DNA of 64,000 bases, from contig NZ_JAUEMJ010000001.1 in NCBI RefSeq assembly GCF_030403505.1, positions 619,762 to 683,761 of the forward strand. Reading direction: 5' to 3'. This document shows positions 1-9,580 of this stretch, piece after piece. Under the pieces are notes generated by a model. It saw nothing but the letters and a program-made list of their open reading frames with translations, made no database searches and had not been told where the DNA came from. Within the stretch, counting starts at the first letter, position 1, and each line of letters starts with the position of its first letter. This DNA comes from Glycomyces tritici. Its GTDB lineage: Bacteria > Actinomycetota > Actinomycetes > Mycobacteriales > Micromonosporaceae. The position numbers and the translations under genes were made by a program.

Positions 1-37
1 ACCGCGGGGCGGTCGTCGAGGGCCCGCACGCACGCGA

Positions 38-66
38 AAGGCCCGCCGGATCCCCAGACGGGCCTT
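38..66 (-). terminator. Intrinsic terminator of the sugar-acid operon
   Basis: An 8-bp perfect GC-rich stem (AAGGCCCG/CGGGCCTT on the minus strand) with a 13-base loop, followed by a short T-run (CTTTCG). It lies about 50 bases past the last stop codon of the minus-strand operon, so it probably ends that transcript. Confidence 0.7.
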
Positions 67-111
67 CAGGTGACCGCGCAGCTGCGCGTGTCGGCGTGCG
101 GCGAACCCCGG

Positions 112-1242
112 TCAGGCCCAGGGCAGGCCGAGCTCGGAGAAGAGCTTCCCCTGGCGGGCGGCGTCTTCGACGGCCTGGTCGGCTCCCTTGAGGATCGTGA
201 CGCCGTCGTCCGAGGTCTCGGTGCCGACGCGTTCGAGGTGCGCGGCGTCGACGAGGCGCGGGATCGGGTCGTTGAGGACGCGTTCGAGGACCCCGGTGAA
301 GGTCTTCGCGCGGCGCAGGCCCGAGATGAGGCCGACGCCCTTATTGCGGTGCGCGAGCAGGTTGTCGAGGAGGTCGGTGCGGCCGTACTGCTTCGGCTCG
401 GTCTCGCCGGGGAGGAGGAGCCGGTCGGTGGGGTACTCGAACCAGGCCTCGCCCTTGGTGCCGCGCACGTACACGTCGCCCTCGAGCTTGCGGTCGCCGC
501 AGAGGGTGACGGCAACGGTGATCTGCACGCCGTTCTTGTTGGTGGCGCGCCAGACGGCGGTGTCGTCGACCTCGATGTTCTCGCGGGTGCGCAGGCGCTC
601 GAGCTCGATCGGGCCGTCGAGCGGCCAGTCCCCCGCCAGCGCGATGGCCTCCTGGGAGGCGTGCGCGAAGGGGTTGGCGAGCGCGCCGTCGGCGATGAGG
701 GTGCCGTTGGCCTCGCGCTTCCCGGCCCACGGGGAGCGGCGGTAGTACGAGTCGGGGCGGCGCCAGGATCCGGCGACGGCGACGGCCTCGACCTCGCCGA
801 GGTCGCCGGCTTCGATGGCGTCGCGGAGGGCGTTGAACGCGTGGGAGCCGAGGGCCTGGAAGCCGACCTGGACGTTGCGTCCGGTCTCGGTCATGACCGC
901 GTAGAGGTCGGCGTATTCGGCGAGGCTGGCGACGGGCGGCTTCTCGAGGAGGACGTCGGCGCCGTGGCGCATCGCGGCGCTCGCGATGGGCAGGTGGGTG
1001 GGGGGCGGGGTGGCGATGATGACGACGTCGGGGTCGGTGGCGTCGAGCATGGCGCGGTAGTCGTCGAAGACGGGGAGGTCGCCGACGGGGATGGCGTCGT
1101 CCTCGTAGATCTCGGCGGTGTCGCACAGGGCCACGAAGTCGAGTTCGCCGCTGCGGCGGCGCGGTTCGAGGTTGTGGCGGTGGTGCAGGCCGTATCCGTT
1201 GGCGCCCACGAGGGCGATGCGGGGCGTGCGGGTCTCGGTCAC
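112..1242 (-). CDS. Gfo/Idh/MocA family NAD(P)-dependent oxidoreductase
   Basis: Predicted cytosolic NAD(P)-dependent sugar or sugar-acid dehydrogenase of 376 residues, a normal family length. The N-terminus carries a Rossmann glycine motif (LVGANGYG), and the family EKP motif is seen as LLEKPPVAS. The GTG start is chosen because it begins directly before the Rossmann strand and overlaps the upstream stop codon as GTGA, implying translational coupling. It is the last gene of the five-gene operon. Family membership is clear. The substrate is unknown; the context (uronate isomerase, sugar-acid dehydratase, polyol-type dehydrogenase) suggests a uronic acid, aldonic acid or related carbohydrate. 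Confidence 0.88.
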   Translation of the reverse strand: MTETRTPRIALVGANGYGLHHRHNLEPRRRSGELDFVALCDTAEIYEDDAIPVGDLPVFDDYRAMLDATDPDVVIIATPPPTHLPIASAAMRHGADVLLEKPPVASLAEYADLYAVMTETGRNVQVGFQALGSHAFNALRDAIEAGDLGEVEAVAVAGSWRRPDSYYRRSPWAGKREANGTLIADGALANPFAHASQEAIALAGDWPLDGPIELERLRTRENIEVDDTAVWRATNKNGVQITVAVTLCGDRKLEGDVYVRGTKGEAWFEYPTDRLLLPGETEPKQYGRTDLLDNLLAHRNKGVGLISGLRRAKTFTGVLERVLNDPIPRLVDAAHLERVGTETSDDGVTILKGADQAVEDAARQGKLFSELGLPWA

Positions 1243-2597
1243 AAGTGCTCCAGGGTGGTGGCGACGCCGTGCCGGTCGAGTTCGCGCAGCCATTTGGCGG
1301 CGGCCCGGCGCAGCTGGTGGTTGTCGGCGACGGTTTCGGGGACGATCTGGTGGAGCCCGAGGATAGCGTCAATGCGGGCGGCGGGGTTGCCCCCGGCGGC
1401 GGTGAGGCTCTGGCGGATGACGTCCTTGAGCGGGTCGTCGAGCGGCAGTTCGGCGCCGTCGTCGCTGCGGCCGCCGCAGAAGCGGGTCCAGGCGGCGAGC
1501 GGGAGCGCGATGAGGTCGAGGTCCACGTGGGCTTCGGCGAGGTCGTGGATGGTCGCGAAGAGCCGCTGCGGGAGTTTCTGGGAGCCGTCCATGGCGATCT
1601 GGAGGCACCGGTGCCGGATGCCGGGGTTGTGGAAGCGTTCGAGGACGCCTTCGCCGTAGGCGACGGTGTCCTTTCCGTCGGGCGGCGTGAAGCTGGGGGC
1701 GATCTGCTCGGCGATGAGCCAGCGCGCGTACTCCTCGGCGCCGGGGAGGGCGAGCGTCTCGCTGATCGTCTCGATGTCGGCGAGCGCGCCGAGGTAGGCG
1801 AGCGTGGAGTGGACGCCGTTGAGGGTGCGCAGTTTCAGGCGCTCCCAGCCGGCGACGTCGTGGGTGTAGGTGGCGTCCCACCCGGGGCGGGGCCCGGCGA
1901 AGTCGTCTTCGATGACCCACTGGGTGAACGGCTCGGCTTCGACGGCGGCGAGGTCGGTGACGCCGAGTTCCCCAAGGGCGCGTTCGTAGGTGGCCTGTGT
2001 GGAGGCGGGGACGATGCGGTCGACCATGCTCGAGGGGAACGTGACGTGCTCCTCGGCCCAGGCGCGGGTGACCGGATCGAGGAGGGGTTCGACCGAGGCC
2101 CGGGTCGACTTGCCGTTGTCGGGCAGGTTGTCGCAGCACAGGATGGTGAGGGGCGGTCCGCCTCGGGCGGCGCGCCGGGCGAGTCCGGCGGCGAGGAGGC
2201 CCGGGACGCCGGCGGGGTCGCGGTAGGCCTTCTCGGTGACGGTGAGGGTCACGACGTGGGTGGTCTCGGCGGCGACGAGGTCGACGGCGCGTTCGTGCTC
2301 GGAGGCGATGTGGACGGTGTCCGCGATCGCGCCGACGACCCTCATGGAGGCCCCGTCGGGGCCGAGGGTGGCGACGGAGAAGAGGCCGTCCTGGTCGGCG
2401 AGGGCGTCGATGACCTCGCGCGAGCGGGGTGCGGCGACGGTGATGCCCCAGTCGGTGTCGTCGGTGTAGACGGCCTGGTGGGCGCGGTGGAACGCGCCCG
2501 CGCCGAGGTGGAGGACGCCGGTGGTCTGCGGGCGCTCCCCGGGGACCTGCACGTCCCCGGGGAGCCGTTTCAGGACCGAGTTGGTCAGACGCTCCAT
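1239..2597 (-). CDS. Mannitol dehydrogenase family reductase (fructuronate/tagaturonate reductase-like)
   Basis: Predicted NAD-dependent long-chain polyol/ketose-uronate reductase of 452 residues, close to the usual length for this family. The N-terminal HLGAGAFHRAHQ motif is the family nucleotide-binding signature, and WVIEDDFAGPRP in the central part is also typical. The ATG start gives a 13-base overlap with the enolase gene upstream, and the stop overlaps the next start as GTGA. Next to uronate isomerase, the most likely reaction is reduction of D-fructuronate to D-mannonate (UxuB-type) or D-tagaturonate to D-altronate. Substrate choice cannot be read from sequence. Confidence 0.88.
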   Translation of the reverse strand: MERLTNSVLKRLPGDVQVPGERPQTTGVLHLGAGAFHRAHQAVYTDDTDWGITVAAPRSREVIDALADQDGLFSVATLGPDGASMRVVGAIADTVHIASEHERAVDLVAAETTHVVTLTVTEKAYRDPAGVPGLLAAGLARRAARGGPPLTILCCDNLPDNGKSTRASVEPLLDPVTRAWAEEHVTFPSSMVDRIVPASTQATYERALGELGVTDLAAVEAEPFTQWVIEDDFAGPRPGWDATYTHDVAGWERLKLRTLNGVHSTLAYLGALADIETISETLALPGAEEYARWLIAEQIAPSFTPPDGKDTVAYGEGVLERFHNPGIRHRCLQIAMDGSQKLPQRLFATIHDLAEAHVDLDLIALPLAAWTRFCGGRSDDGAELPLDDPLKDVIRQSLTAAGGNPAARIDAILGLHQIVPETVADNHQLRRAAAKWLRELDRHGVATTLEHL

Positions 2598-3901
2598 GCC
2601 GGCCCGTTCGGGAACGAGAATTCGGCGATGGAGGCGTCCTTGAGCGTCACGGAGTACCCGGGCTGGGTGGGCAGCCGGTAGCGGCCGTCCACCACGGTGA
2701 CCGGGTCGGTGTAGTGCTCGTGCAGGTGGTCGACGTACTCGATCATGCGGCCCTCCAGGGTCTTCCCCACTCGAAGGTATTCGAACATGCCGAGGTGCTG
2801 CACGTATTCGCAAAGGCCCACGCCGCCCGAGTGCGGGCAGACGTCGACGCCGTGCTTGGCGGCCATGAGGAGGGTGGCGAGGACTTCGGGGATGCCGCCG
2901 ACGCGGCAGGCGTCGATCTGGCAGACCTTGATGGCCTCGGCCTGGAGGAGCTGCTTGAAGATGACGCGGTTGGCGGCGACCTCGCCGGTGGCGACGCGGA
3001 TCGGGGCGACGGCCTTGGCGATCCGGGCGTGGCCGAGGATGTCGTCGGGGTGCGTGGGCTCCTCGATCCAGTACGGGTCGAAGGCCGCGAGGTGCTTCAT
3101 GTTCTCGATGGCCTCGGGCACGGACCAGATCTGGTTGGCGTCCATCATGAGCAGGCGGTCGGGGCCGAGGACGTCGCGGATGATGCCGGCGCGGCGCACG
3201 TCGTCGGCGACGTCGGGCGAGCCGACCTTCATCTTCGCGGCGGTCCAGCCTTCGGCGACGGCCTGCTCGGTGAGGGCGCGGACCTTGTCGTCGGAGTAGC
3301 CGAGCCAGCCCACCGAAGTGGTGTACGCGGGGAAGCCGTCGTTCTGGAGGACTTTGAGGCGGTCCTCGTAGCCGATGCGGCCCTCGTCGAGGATCGCTTC
3401 GGCTTCGGCGGGCGTGAGCTCGTCCTCGATGTGCCGGTAGTCGATCTGGGCGGCCAGTTCGGCGGAGTCCATCTCGGCGAGGAGCTGCCACATGGGCTTG
3501 CCTTCGAGCTTGGCGCGCAGGTCCCAGACGGCGTTGACGATGGCGCCCACGGCCATGTGGGTGGCGCCCTTCTCGGGGCCGAGCCAGCGGATCTGCGGTT
3601 CCTGGATGATCGAGCGGGAGAACTCGACCGGGTTCGCGAAGATCTCCTCGATGGTCTTGCCCACGACGAGGTGCTTGAAGGCCTGGACGGCGGAGGCGAC
3701 GATCTCGGTGCCGCGTCCGCCGGTGAAGGTGAAGCCGGTGCCGGTGGGGCCGCCGTCGGTGAACAGCTCGACATAGCAGGCCGAGTAGTCGGCGCGGTTG
3801 ATCGAGTCGGAGCCGTCGCCGGCGGTCGCGGTCGGGAACCGCACGTCGTGGACTTCGAGTCGTTCGATCCTCGTCCTCGGCGACGCTTGCGAGCCGTGCA
3901 T
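2585..3901 (-). CDS. Enolase-superfamily sugar-acid dehydratase, L-fuconate dehydratase-like
   Basis: A 438-residue member of the mandelate racemase/enolase superfamily, closest in remembered pattern to L-fuconate dehydratase (FucD). Visible catalytic features: a Lys-x-Lys pair (AAKMKVG), metal ligands in MMDANQ, WIEEPT and ATGE, and the C-terminal catalytic His in CPHSGGVGLCEY. The N-terminal part with TGTGFTFTGGRG and RWLGPEKGATH resembles FucD. The expected reaction is dehydration of a six-carbon acid sugar to its 2-keto-3-deoxy acid. The ATG start is used; a GTG twelve bases upstream overlaps the uronate isomerase stop as GTGA and is a real alternative. In this operon it may supply the dehydratase step normally done by UxuA-type mannonate dehydratase. 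Confidence 0.87.
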   Translation of the reverse strand: MHGSQASPRTRIERLEVHDVRFPTATAGDGSDSINRADYSACYVELFTDGGPTGTGFTFTGGRGTEIVASAVQAFKHLVVGKTIEEIFANPVEFSRSIIQEPQIRWLGPEKGATHMAVGAIVNAVWDLRAKLEGKPMWQLLAEMDSAELAAQIDYRHIEDELTPAEAEAILDEGRIGYEDRLKVLQNDGFPAYTTSVGWLGYSDDKVRALTEQAVAEGWTAAKMKVGSPDVADDVRRAGIIRDVLGPDRLLMMDANQIWSVPEAIENMKHLAAFDPYWIEEPTHPDDILGHARIAKAVAPIRVATGEVAANRVIFKQLLQAEAIKVCQIDACRVGGIPEVLATLLMAAKHGVDVCPHSGGVGLCEYVQHLGMFEYLRVGKTLEGRMIEYVDHLHEHYTDPVTVVDGRYRLPTQPGYSVTLKDASIAEFSFPNGPAWSV

Positions 3902-3909
3902 TTGCGACG

Positions 3910-5346
3910 TCACTGGCTTTCCAATCCATAGATCTTGCGGGGCTGGTGGTAGGCGAGGTCGATCGCGACCTCCGCGGCCTCCTGCTCGGTCATCCGGTGC
4001 TCGGCGACGAGTCGGGCCAGGTAGGCGGCGTCGACGCGGCGGGCCACGTCGTGCCGGGCGGGGATGGAGCAGAACGCTCGGGTGTCGTCGACGAACCCGG
4101 CCGTGTTGTAGAACCCGGCGGTCTCGTGCACGGCTTCCCTGAAGCGGCGCATGCCTTCCGGGGAGTCGAGGAACCACCAGGGGGCGCCGATGAACACCGA
4201 GGCGTAGCCGCCGGCGAGCGGGGCGATCTCGCGGCTGAACACGGTCTCGTCCAGTGTGTACAGGACGATGCGGAAGCGCGGGTCGTTGCCGAACGCGTCG
4301 AGGAGCGGCTTGAGCGACTTCGTGTACTCGGTCGGGTTCGGGATGTCGCCGCCGACGTCGCGGCCCCAGCCGCGGTAGAGCCACTGGTTGTGGTTCCGGT
4401 TCGAGCCCGGGTGCAGCTGCATGACCAGGCCGTCGTCGACGCTCATGCGCGCGAACTCGGTGAGCATGAGCGCTGGGAAGCGCAGGATCTCGGTCTCGTC
4501 GGCGTCGCCCTTGAGCGCCTTGGCGTAGATCTCGGCGGCGGCCTTCGGGTCGTCCTCCGTCGCCGCGGTGAGGTTGCCGTGGTCGGTGCAGGTGGCGCCG
4601 GCGGCGATGAAGTCCTGGCGGCGCTGGCGCAGCGCCGCGAGGAAGCCGTCGAAGGTGGACGTGTCCACGCCGGTGATCTCGGCGAGCCGCTCGATGCGCT
4701 CGCGCCAGCCGGGCCAGCCGGGTTCGACCATGTTGTCCGGCCGGAACGTCGTGACGACCTTGCCGCCCTTGCCGCCCCACTTGCGGCCGTCCGCGGCGGG
4801 CATCCCGGCCAGCGCGGCGTGCGGTTCGAGGGAGTCCACCGGGGACTCGGTGGTGGCGAGCACTTCGATGTTGAAGCGGTCGAACAGGGCCCGGGGCCGG
4901 TAGGCCGGTTCGGACAGGCGCGCGGAGAGGTGGTCGTAGAACTCGTCGGCGGTGTCGGGGCCGAGTTCCTTGTAGATCCCGAAGACCTCCGCGAAGGTGT
5001 AGTCGAGCCACATCTTGGAGGGGGTGCCGCGGAACAGGCGGTAGTGCTCGGCGAAGCGGCGCCAGATCGTGCGGCCGTCCACTTCAGAGGCGGTGCCGTC
5101 GACGGACGGGACGCCCATCTCGGCGGGGGTCACGCCCTGGCTGTAGAGCATCCGGGTCAGGTAGTGGTCGGGGACGACGAACAGCCGGGCGGGGTCGGGG
5201 AACGGCTGGTTCTCCGACATGAGGCGCGGGTCGACGTGCCCGTGGGGGCTGACCAGCGGCAGGTCGGTGGTGCGCTGGTGGATCTCGCGGGCGATGGCGC
5301 GCGTTCGCTCGTCGGCCGGGAACAGCCGGTCGGGACTAAGACTCAT
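3910..5346 (-). CDS. uxaC: Uronate isomerase (glucuronate isomerase)
   Basis: Cytosolic metal-dependent isomerase of the amidohydrolase fold that converts D-glucuronate to D-fructuronate (and galacturonate to tagaturonate). Length is 478 residues, as expected. The N-terminal metal-binding motif appears as SPHGHVDP, near residue 34. Further family-like segments are FNIEVLATTESPVD and LHPGSNRNHN, and VLYTLDETVFSREIAPLAGGY lies near the substrate site. The ATG has a good GGAGG ribosome binding site. It is the second gene of the operon, 66 bases after the oxidoreductase gene and coupled to the dehydratase behind it. This gene anchors the assignment of the operon to uronic acid catabolism. Confidence 0.93.
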   Translation of the reverse strand: MSLSPDRLFPADERTRAIAREIHQRTTDLPLVSPHGHVDPRLMSENQPFPDPARLFVVPDHYLTRMLYSQGVTPAEMGVPSVDGTASEVDGRTIWRRFAEHYRLFRGTPSKMWLDYTFAEVFGIYKELGPDTADEFYDHLSARLSEPAYRPRALFDRFNIEVLATTESPVDSLEPHAALAGMPAADGRKWGGKGGKVVTTFRPDNMVEPGWPGWRERIERLAEITGVDTSTFDGFLAALRQRRQDFIAAGATCTDHGNLTAATEDDPKAAAEIYAKALKGDADETEILRFPALMLTEFARMSVDDGLVMQLHPGSNRNHNQWLYRGWGRDVGGDIPNPTEYTKSLKPLLDAFGNDPRFRIVLYTLDETVFSREIAPLAGGYASVFIGAPWWFLDSPEGMRRFREAVHETAGFYNTAGFVDDTRAFCSIPARHDVARRVDAAYLARLVAEHRMTEQEAAEVAIDLAYHQPRKIYGLESQ

Positions 5347-5412
5347 CGGTGTCCCTCCGGTTCGGGGAGAGGCGAGCGCAGCGACGGGTGCGGGAGGCTC
5401 ATCTGGGGTGTC

Positions 5413-6720
5413 CTACTTCAGGAGGTCGGCGACGTCGACCGGGAGCCCGGTCTCGATGGACGCGTTCGCGGCCAGGCCCGCGGCCAGGGCGTTCACGCCG
5501 TCCTGGGCGCTGGCGGAGCGGTTGTGGGGGTCGGTGTCGCCGTCGAAGAGGACGCCGAGCATCCGCACGTCGCCGCCGCCGTGGCCGGAGCGCTGGTAGT
5601 CGCCGAGGTCGATGCTGCGGGGCTTGGTCCAGAAGGGGTGGAGGGTGAGCTCGTACCGGCCTTCTTCGGGGGAGGCGTCGGTGCCGTGGAGCGTGGCGCC
5701 GTTGGGGCCCTTGAGGGCGGGGTTGACGTGGTCGTTCTCGACGACGAGGAGTTCGAGGCGGCCCTGGGTGCCGTTGAAGTGCACGCGGTAGCCCTCCCAG
5801 GGGGAGTAGGCGGTGAGCCGGTAGGAGAGCGTGACGCCGGAGTCGTAGTCGATGAGGGCCATCATGTCGTCGTAGATGGTGACGCCGGGTGCGAACACGG
5901 ACCGGTCGCGGATGTAGCCGTCCTCGTCTTCGGCGTCGAGGTACATCTCCTTGAGGCCGGGGCTGTCGGCCATGTGGAGGGCGAAGGGGTCGTCCGCGGC
6001 GAGCGGGGAGCCGTTGACGCGGTCGTAGCCGCGGTCGTGGCCGGTGCGCTTGCCGTTCTCGCCGTAGAAGGCGAGCTTGCCTTTGGCGAAGGCGCGCACG
6101 GGGGCGGCGTCGAGCCACCAGTTGACGAGGTCGAAGTGGTGGCCGGACTTGTGGACGAGGAGGCCGCCGGAGTGCTCGGCCTCGCGGTGCCAGCGGCGGA
6201 AGTAGTCGGCGCCGTGGCGGGTGTCCAGCAGCCAGTCGAAGCCCACGGAGGTGATCTCGCCGATCGCGCCGTCGCGCAGGAGTTCGGCGACCTTCTCGTG
6301 GAGGGGGTTGTAGCGGTAGTTGAAGGTGACGGTGACCGTGCCCTCGGACTTCGCCTCGGCCTCGAGGATCGCGGCGGCGTGCTCGCCGGTGGTCGTCAGC
6401 GGCTTCTCGCAGATGACGTCCTTGCCGGCGGCGAGCGCGGCGAGGAGGTACTCGTGGTGGGTGGCGTCGACCGAGGTGACGATGACGGTGTCGGGGTCGG
6501 TCTCGGCGAGGAGCTTGTCGAAGTCGGCCGCGGCGTAAGCGGCGGGGGCGGGGTGGCCGGCGGCTTCGATCGCTTCGCGGTGGCGGGCGATGCGCTTGGG
6601 GTTGGTGTCCGCGAGGGCCACGAGGCGGGCTTTGTCGCTCCGCTCGGTGATGGCCTTGCGGTACATCGTGGCGCGTGAACCGGTTCCCACGAGGGCATAG
6701 CGATGCGGCGTCCCAGGCAT
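5413..6720 (-). CDS. Gfo/Idh/MocA family oxidoreductase, first gene of the sugar-acid operon
   Basis: A 435-residue NAD(P)-dependent dehydrogenase, on the long side for the family. The N-terminal Rossmann motif reads ALVGTGSRA, the EKP motif is ICEKPLTTTGEH, and a GKSGHHFDLVNWW segment corresponds to the region before the catalytic His. The ATG is selected because a strong AAGGAG precedes it and the conserved domain begins there. The long C-terminal extension suggests a glycoside-derivative oxidoreductase, but the substrate is unknown. As promoter-proximal gene it is probably under the LacI-type operator just upstream. It is not a close copy of the other Gfo/Idh gene at the operon end. Confidence 0.88.
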   Translation of the reverse strand: MPGTPHRYALVGTGSRATMYRKAITERSDKARLVALADTNPKRIARHREAIEAAGHPAPAAYAAADFDKLLAETDPDTVIVTSVDATHHEYLLAALAAGKDVICEKPLTTTGEHAAAILEAEAKSEGTVTVTFNYRYNPLHEKVAELLRDGAIGEITSVGFDWLLDTRHGADYFRRWHREAEHSGGLLVHKSGHHFDLVNWWLDAAPVRAFAKGKLAFYGENGKRTGHDRGYDRVNGSPLAADDPFALHMADSPGLKEMYLDAEDEDGYIRDRSVFAPGVTIYDDMMALIDYDSGVTLSYRLTAYSPWEGYRVHFNGTQGRLELLVVENDHVNPALKGPNGATLHGTDASPEEGRYELTLHPFWTKPRSIDLGDYQRSGHGGGDVRMLGVLFDGDTDPHNRSASAQDGVNALAAGLAANASIETGLPVDVADLLK

Positions 6721-6744
6721 GTGACTCCTTCGTCGGCGAGTTTT

Positions 6745-6778
6745 GGTAAACGCTATCGGAGAAACTTGCCACAATCAA
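6745..6778 (-). promoter_or_regulatory. Operon promoter with overlapping LacI-family operator
   Basis: On the minus strand a TTGATT -35 box (6773-6778) is followed after exactly 17 bases by a TAGCGT -10 box (6750-6755). The imperfect palindrome GATAGCGTTTACC (6745-6757), a form typical of LacI-family operators, covers the -10 box. A strong AAGGAG then precedes the first gene. This implies repression by a LacI-type regulator and release by a sugar acid. No such regulator is encoded in the window, so it would lie elsewhere. Confidence 0.6.
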
Positions 6779-6797
6779 GAGCCGGATCTGTCAGGGC

Positions 6798-7880
6798 TTA
6801 TTTCGGCGTGGCCTTCGTGAAGGGGGGCTTGACGACCCGAATTGGCAACCGGCGGCCACGCACATCGAGTTCAAGCTCTGCTCCGGGCTTGTACGACGCG
6901 TCGAGCAGCGCCAGCGCGACGCCCTTCTTCAGGGTCGGCGCGTGCGTCCCCGATGTGGTCTCCCCCACTACGTCGTCGCCGTCCATGACCGCCATGTGGG
7001 CGCGCGGCACGCCCTTCCCGGTGGCCTCCAGGCCCCACAGCCGCCGCTTCGGGCCCGCGGCCCGCTCCGCCTCCAGCGCGGCCTTGCCCCAGAACTCCGG
7101 CTTGTCCCAGCCGATCGCCCAGTTCAACCGCGCCTGCACGGGCGTGATCTCCAGGCTCAGGTCCTGGCCGTGCAGCGGGTAGCCCATCTCCAGGCGCAGC
7201 GTGTCTCGCGCGCCGAGCCCGCACGGGGCCGCGCCCGCGACGAGGATGCCGTCCCACAGGTCCACCGCGGCCTCGTTCGGGACGACCAGCTCGAACCCGG
7301 TCTCGCCCGTGTAGCCGGAGCGGCAGACGATCACATCGGCCTGGTTCACCAGGTGCTCGCGGAACGTCATGTACTCGTGGTCGTGCGGCAGGCCCAGGTA
7401 CTCGAGGATGCGGGGCGACTCGGGCCCCTGCACCGCGATCACCGTGAAGGCGCGGTGCACGTCCCGCACCTCGACCCCCTCGGGGGCGGCCTCGCGCAGG
7501 CGGCGCGCCACCTCGGCCGTGTTGGCGGCGTTGGGGATCAGGAAGACCTGGTCGTCCGCGAACCGGTACGCGATGAGGTCGTCGACCACACCGCCCTCCT
7601 CGTCGAGGCAGAGCGTGTACTGCGCGCCGCCCGCGCCGATCCGGTCGAGGTCGTTCGCCAGGCACCGGTTCACGAACGCCGCCGCGCCCGGACCGGTCAC
7701 CCACACCTTGCCCAGGTGCGAGACGTCGAACGCGCCCACGCCGGTGCGGACCGCCTGGTGCTCGGCGAGCACGCCGCTCGAGTACTGGAGCGGCATGTTC
7801 CAGCCCGCGAATTCGGCGAACTTCGCGCCGTGGACCAGGTGGCGTTCGTGCAGGGGCGAGGTGAGCAGAGTCTCCGACAT
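6798..7880 (-). CDS. gcvT: Aminomethyltransferase, glycine cleavage system T protein
   Basis: T protein of the glycine cleavage complex: transfers the methylene group from aminomethylated H protein to tetrahydrofolate and releases ammonia. Length is 360 residues, as usual. Recognisable segments are [13 protein letters not shown] near the N-terminus, [26 protein letters not shown] and [11 protein letters not shown]. The ATG start is 7 bases after a TAGTCT -10-like box, so the message may be leaderless. No gcvH or gcvP is nearby, as is common in actinobacteria. It reads toward the promoter of the sugar-acid operon with no clear terminator between, so some readthrough is possible. Confidence 0.94.
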   Translation of the reverse strand: MSETLLTSPLHERHLVHGAKFAEFAGWNMPLQYSSGVLAEHQAVRTGVGAFDVSHLGKVWVTGPGAAAFVNRCLANDLDRIGAGGAQYTLCLDEEGGVVDDLIAYRFADDQVFLIPNAANTAEVARRLREAAPEGVEVRDVHRAFTVIAVQGPESPRILEYLGLPHDHEYMTFREHLVNQADVIVCRSGYTGETGFELVVPNEAAVDLWDGILVAGAAPCGLGARDTLRLEMGYPLHGQDLSLEITPVQARLNWAIGWDKPEFWGKAALEAERAAGPKRRLWGLEATGKGVPRAHMAVMDGDDVVGETTSGTHAPTLKKGVALALLDASYKPGAELELDVRGRRLPIRVVKPPFTKATPK

Positions 7881-7997
7881 GGGACAGAGACTATCGCGGC
7901 CGTCCCAGTGACTAGGATCGGAGCATTTGGTCCCCACACCCGCGGCCGCAATGGTTGTCATTCCATGTGCCGTGGACCACGACGCTAAGGATGCACC

Positions 7998-9455
7998 GTG
8001 ACAGAACTGATCTCCGCCTCCGGCGACATTGCGGCAGCTGACGCCGAAGTGCTCGTCGTCGGCGTCTTCTCCGGCGAGGACGCCCCCGAGCTCCCCGAGA
8101 GCCTCGCGGGCGTCGACGCGGCCTTCGGCGGACGCCTCGCCGAGCAGCTCGCGGTCCTCGGCAACACCGGCTCGGCCTCCTCGCTCACCCGCCTCCCCGC
8201 CCCCGAGGGCCTGGCCGCGAAGCTCGTCTACGCGGTCGGCCTCGGCGACGCGGACGACCTCGACGACGAGACCCTGCGCCGCGCCGCCGGCACCGCCGTG
8301 CGCGCCGCGTTCGGCAAGGCCGGCGTCGCCATCGCCTTCGAAGGCGACCCCGCGGCCACCGCGGTCGGCGCCGCCCTCGCCGCCCACAAGTTCGCGGGCT
8401 ACAAGACCGACGGCAGCGGCGACGCCGCCCCCGCCGAGATCCGCGTCTACGGCGCGACCGAAGCCGCCGTGGCCAAAGCCGCCGTGCTCGCCGAGAGCGT
8501 CGCCCTCGTCAAGGACTGGGCCGACACCCCCGCGAACCTCCTGCGCCCGCCCGGCTTCGCCATCGAGATCGAGCAGGCCGCCCACGACGCCGGCCTCGAG
8601 GTCGAGATCCTGAACGCCGAGGCGCTCGCCGCCGGCGGCTACGGCGGCGTCCTCGCCGTCGGCGGCGGCTCGTCCGCCGAACCGCGCCTGGTCCGCCTCA
8701 CCTACCGGCCCGAAGGCGCGACCAAGCACGTCGCGTTCGTCGGCAAGGGCATCACCTTCGACTCCGGCGGCATCAACATCAAGCCCGGCGCGGGCATGTG
8801 GGACATGAAGGGCGACATGGCCGGGGCCGCGGCCGTCGTCGGCGCGACCCTCGCCGCCGCGAAACTGGGCCTGGCCGTCGACGTCACCTGCACGGTGGCG
8901 CTGGCCGAGAACATGCTCTCGGGCTCCTCGTTCCGCCCGTCCGATGTGATCACCATCCGCGGCGGCAAGACCGTGGAGGTGCTCAACACCGACGCCGAGG
9001 GGCGCCTGGTGCTCGCCGACGCGATCTCGCGGGCGCTCGAGGACGAGCCCGACGCGCTGTACGACGTCGCGACCCTCACCGGCGGCCAGCTCGTCGCACT
9101 CGGCCGGCGCACCATGGGCCTCATGGGCACCGACACCGAGACCGAGCGGCTGCGCCGCCTCGGCGAGGTCACCGGCGAGCACGGCTGGCCGATGCCGTTC
9201 CCCGAGGACATCGTGAAGCTCATGGAGTCGTCGATCGCCGACGTCTCGCAGTGCGCGACCGGCCTCAAGCGCGACGGCCACATGGTCCAGGGCGGGGTCT
9301 TCCTGTCCAAGTTCGTGCCCGAGGAGCTGCCGTGGGCGCACCTCGACATCGCCGGCCCGGCCGACTCCGACTCGACGTACGGGTACATCGCGAAGGGCGC
9401 GACCGGCTTCCCGGTGCGCACCCTCGTGGCGTTGCTCGAGGAGTTCGCCGCGTAA
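7998..9455 (+). CDS. pepA: Leucyl aminopeptidase (M17 family)
   Basis: Cytosolic dizinc aminopeptidase that removes N-terminal residues from peptides. Length is 485 residues, normal for M17. The C-terminal catalytic domain shows [18 protein letters not shown] (metal-binding Lys and Asp), MKGDMAGAA and the family signature [13 protein letters not shown]. The N-terminal half is the less conserved regulatory domain. The GTG start follows a weak AAGG. It is divergent from gcvT and followed by a strong hairpin terminator. The position beside lpdA and sucB matches the arrangement I remember from Streptomyces-type genomes. Confidence 0.94.
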   Translation: MTELISASGDIAAADAEVLVVGVFSGEDAPELPESLAGVDAAFGGRLAEQLAVLGNTGSASSLTRLPAPEGLAAKLVYAVGLGDADDLDDETLRRAAGTAVRAAFGKAGVAIAFEGDPAATAVGAALAAHKFAGYKTDGSGDAAPAEIRVYGATEAAVAKAAVLAESVALVKDWADTPANLLRPPGFAIEIEQAAHDAGLEVEILNAEALAAGGYGGVLAVGGGSSAEPRLVRLTYRPEGATKHVAFVGKGITFDSGGINIKPGAGMWDMKGDMAGAAAVVGATLAAAKLGLAVDVTCTVALAENMLSGSSFRPSDVITIRGGKTVEVLNTDAEGRLVLADAISRALEDEPDALYDVATLTGGQLVALGRRTMGLMGTDTETERLRRLGEVTGEHGWPMPFPEDIVKLMESSIADVSQCATGLKRDGHMVQGGVFLSKFVPEELPWAHLDIAGPADSDSTYGYIAKGATGFPVRTLVALLEEFAA

Positions 9456-9467
9456 TCACAGCGATGG

Positions 9468-9499
9468 AAGAGGGGCCCGGCTCGAGCCGGGCCCCTCTT
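9468..9499. terminator. Terminator between pepA and the convergent small gene
   Basis: A perfect 13-bp stem (AAGAGGGGCCCGG with CCGGGCCCCTCTT) closes a six-base CTCGAG loop and ends in a short T-run. It lies between two convergent genes and could work in both directions. Confidence 0.85.
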
Positions 9500-9580
9500 T
9501 CACCGATGGACCTCACCACCAAGTGGCGGGACAGTGCGGTGAATATTGCTGAATCGTTGCGCGAACGGCGGGGGAAATCG

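Noticed and set aside
70..1659. Long plus-strand open frame opposite the sugar-acid operon
   Set aside because: Its product is a low-complexity Gly/Val/Glu-rich translation of the antisense strand of two real genes, as is usual at high GC.
3946..6678. Very long plus-strand open frame (about 900 codons)
   Set aside because: It lies antisense to uronate isomerase and an oxidoreductase, has no domain, and its composition reflects third-position GC of the opposite strand.
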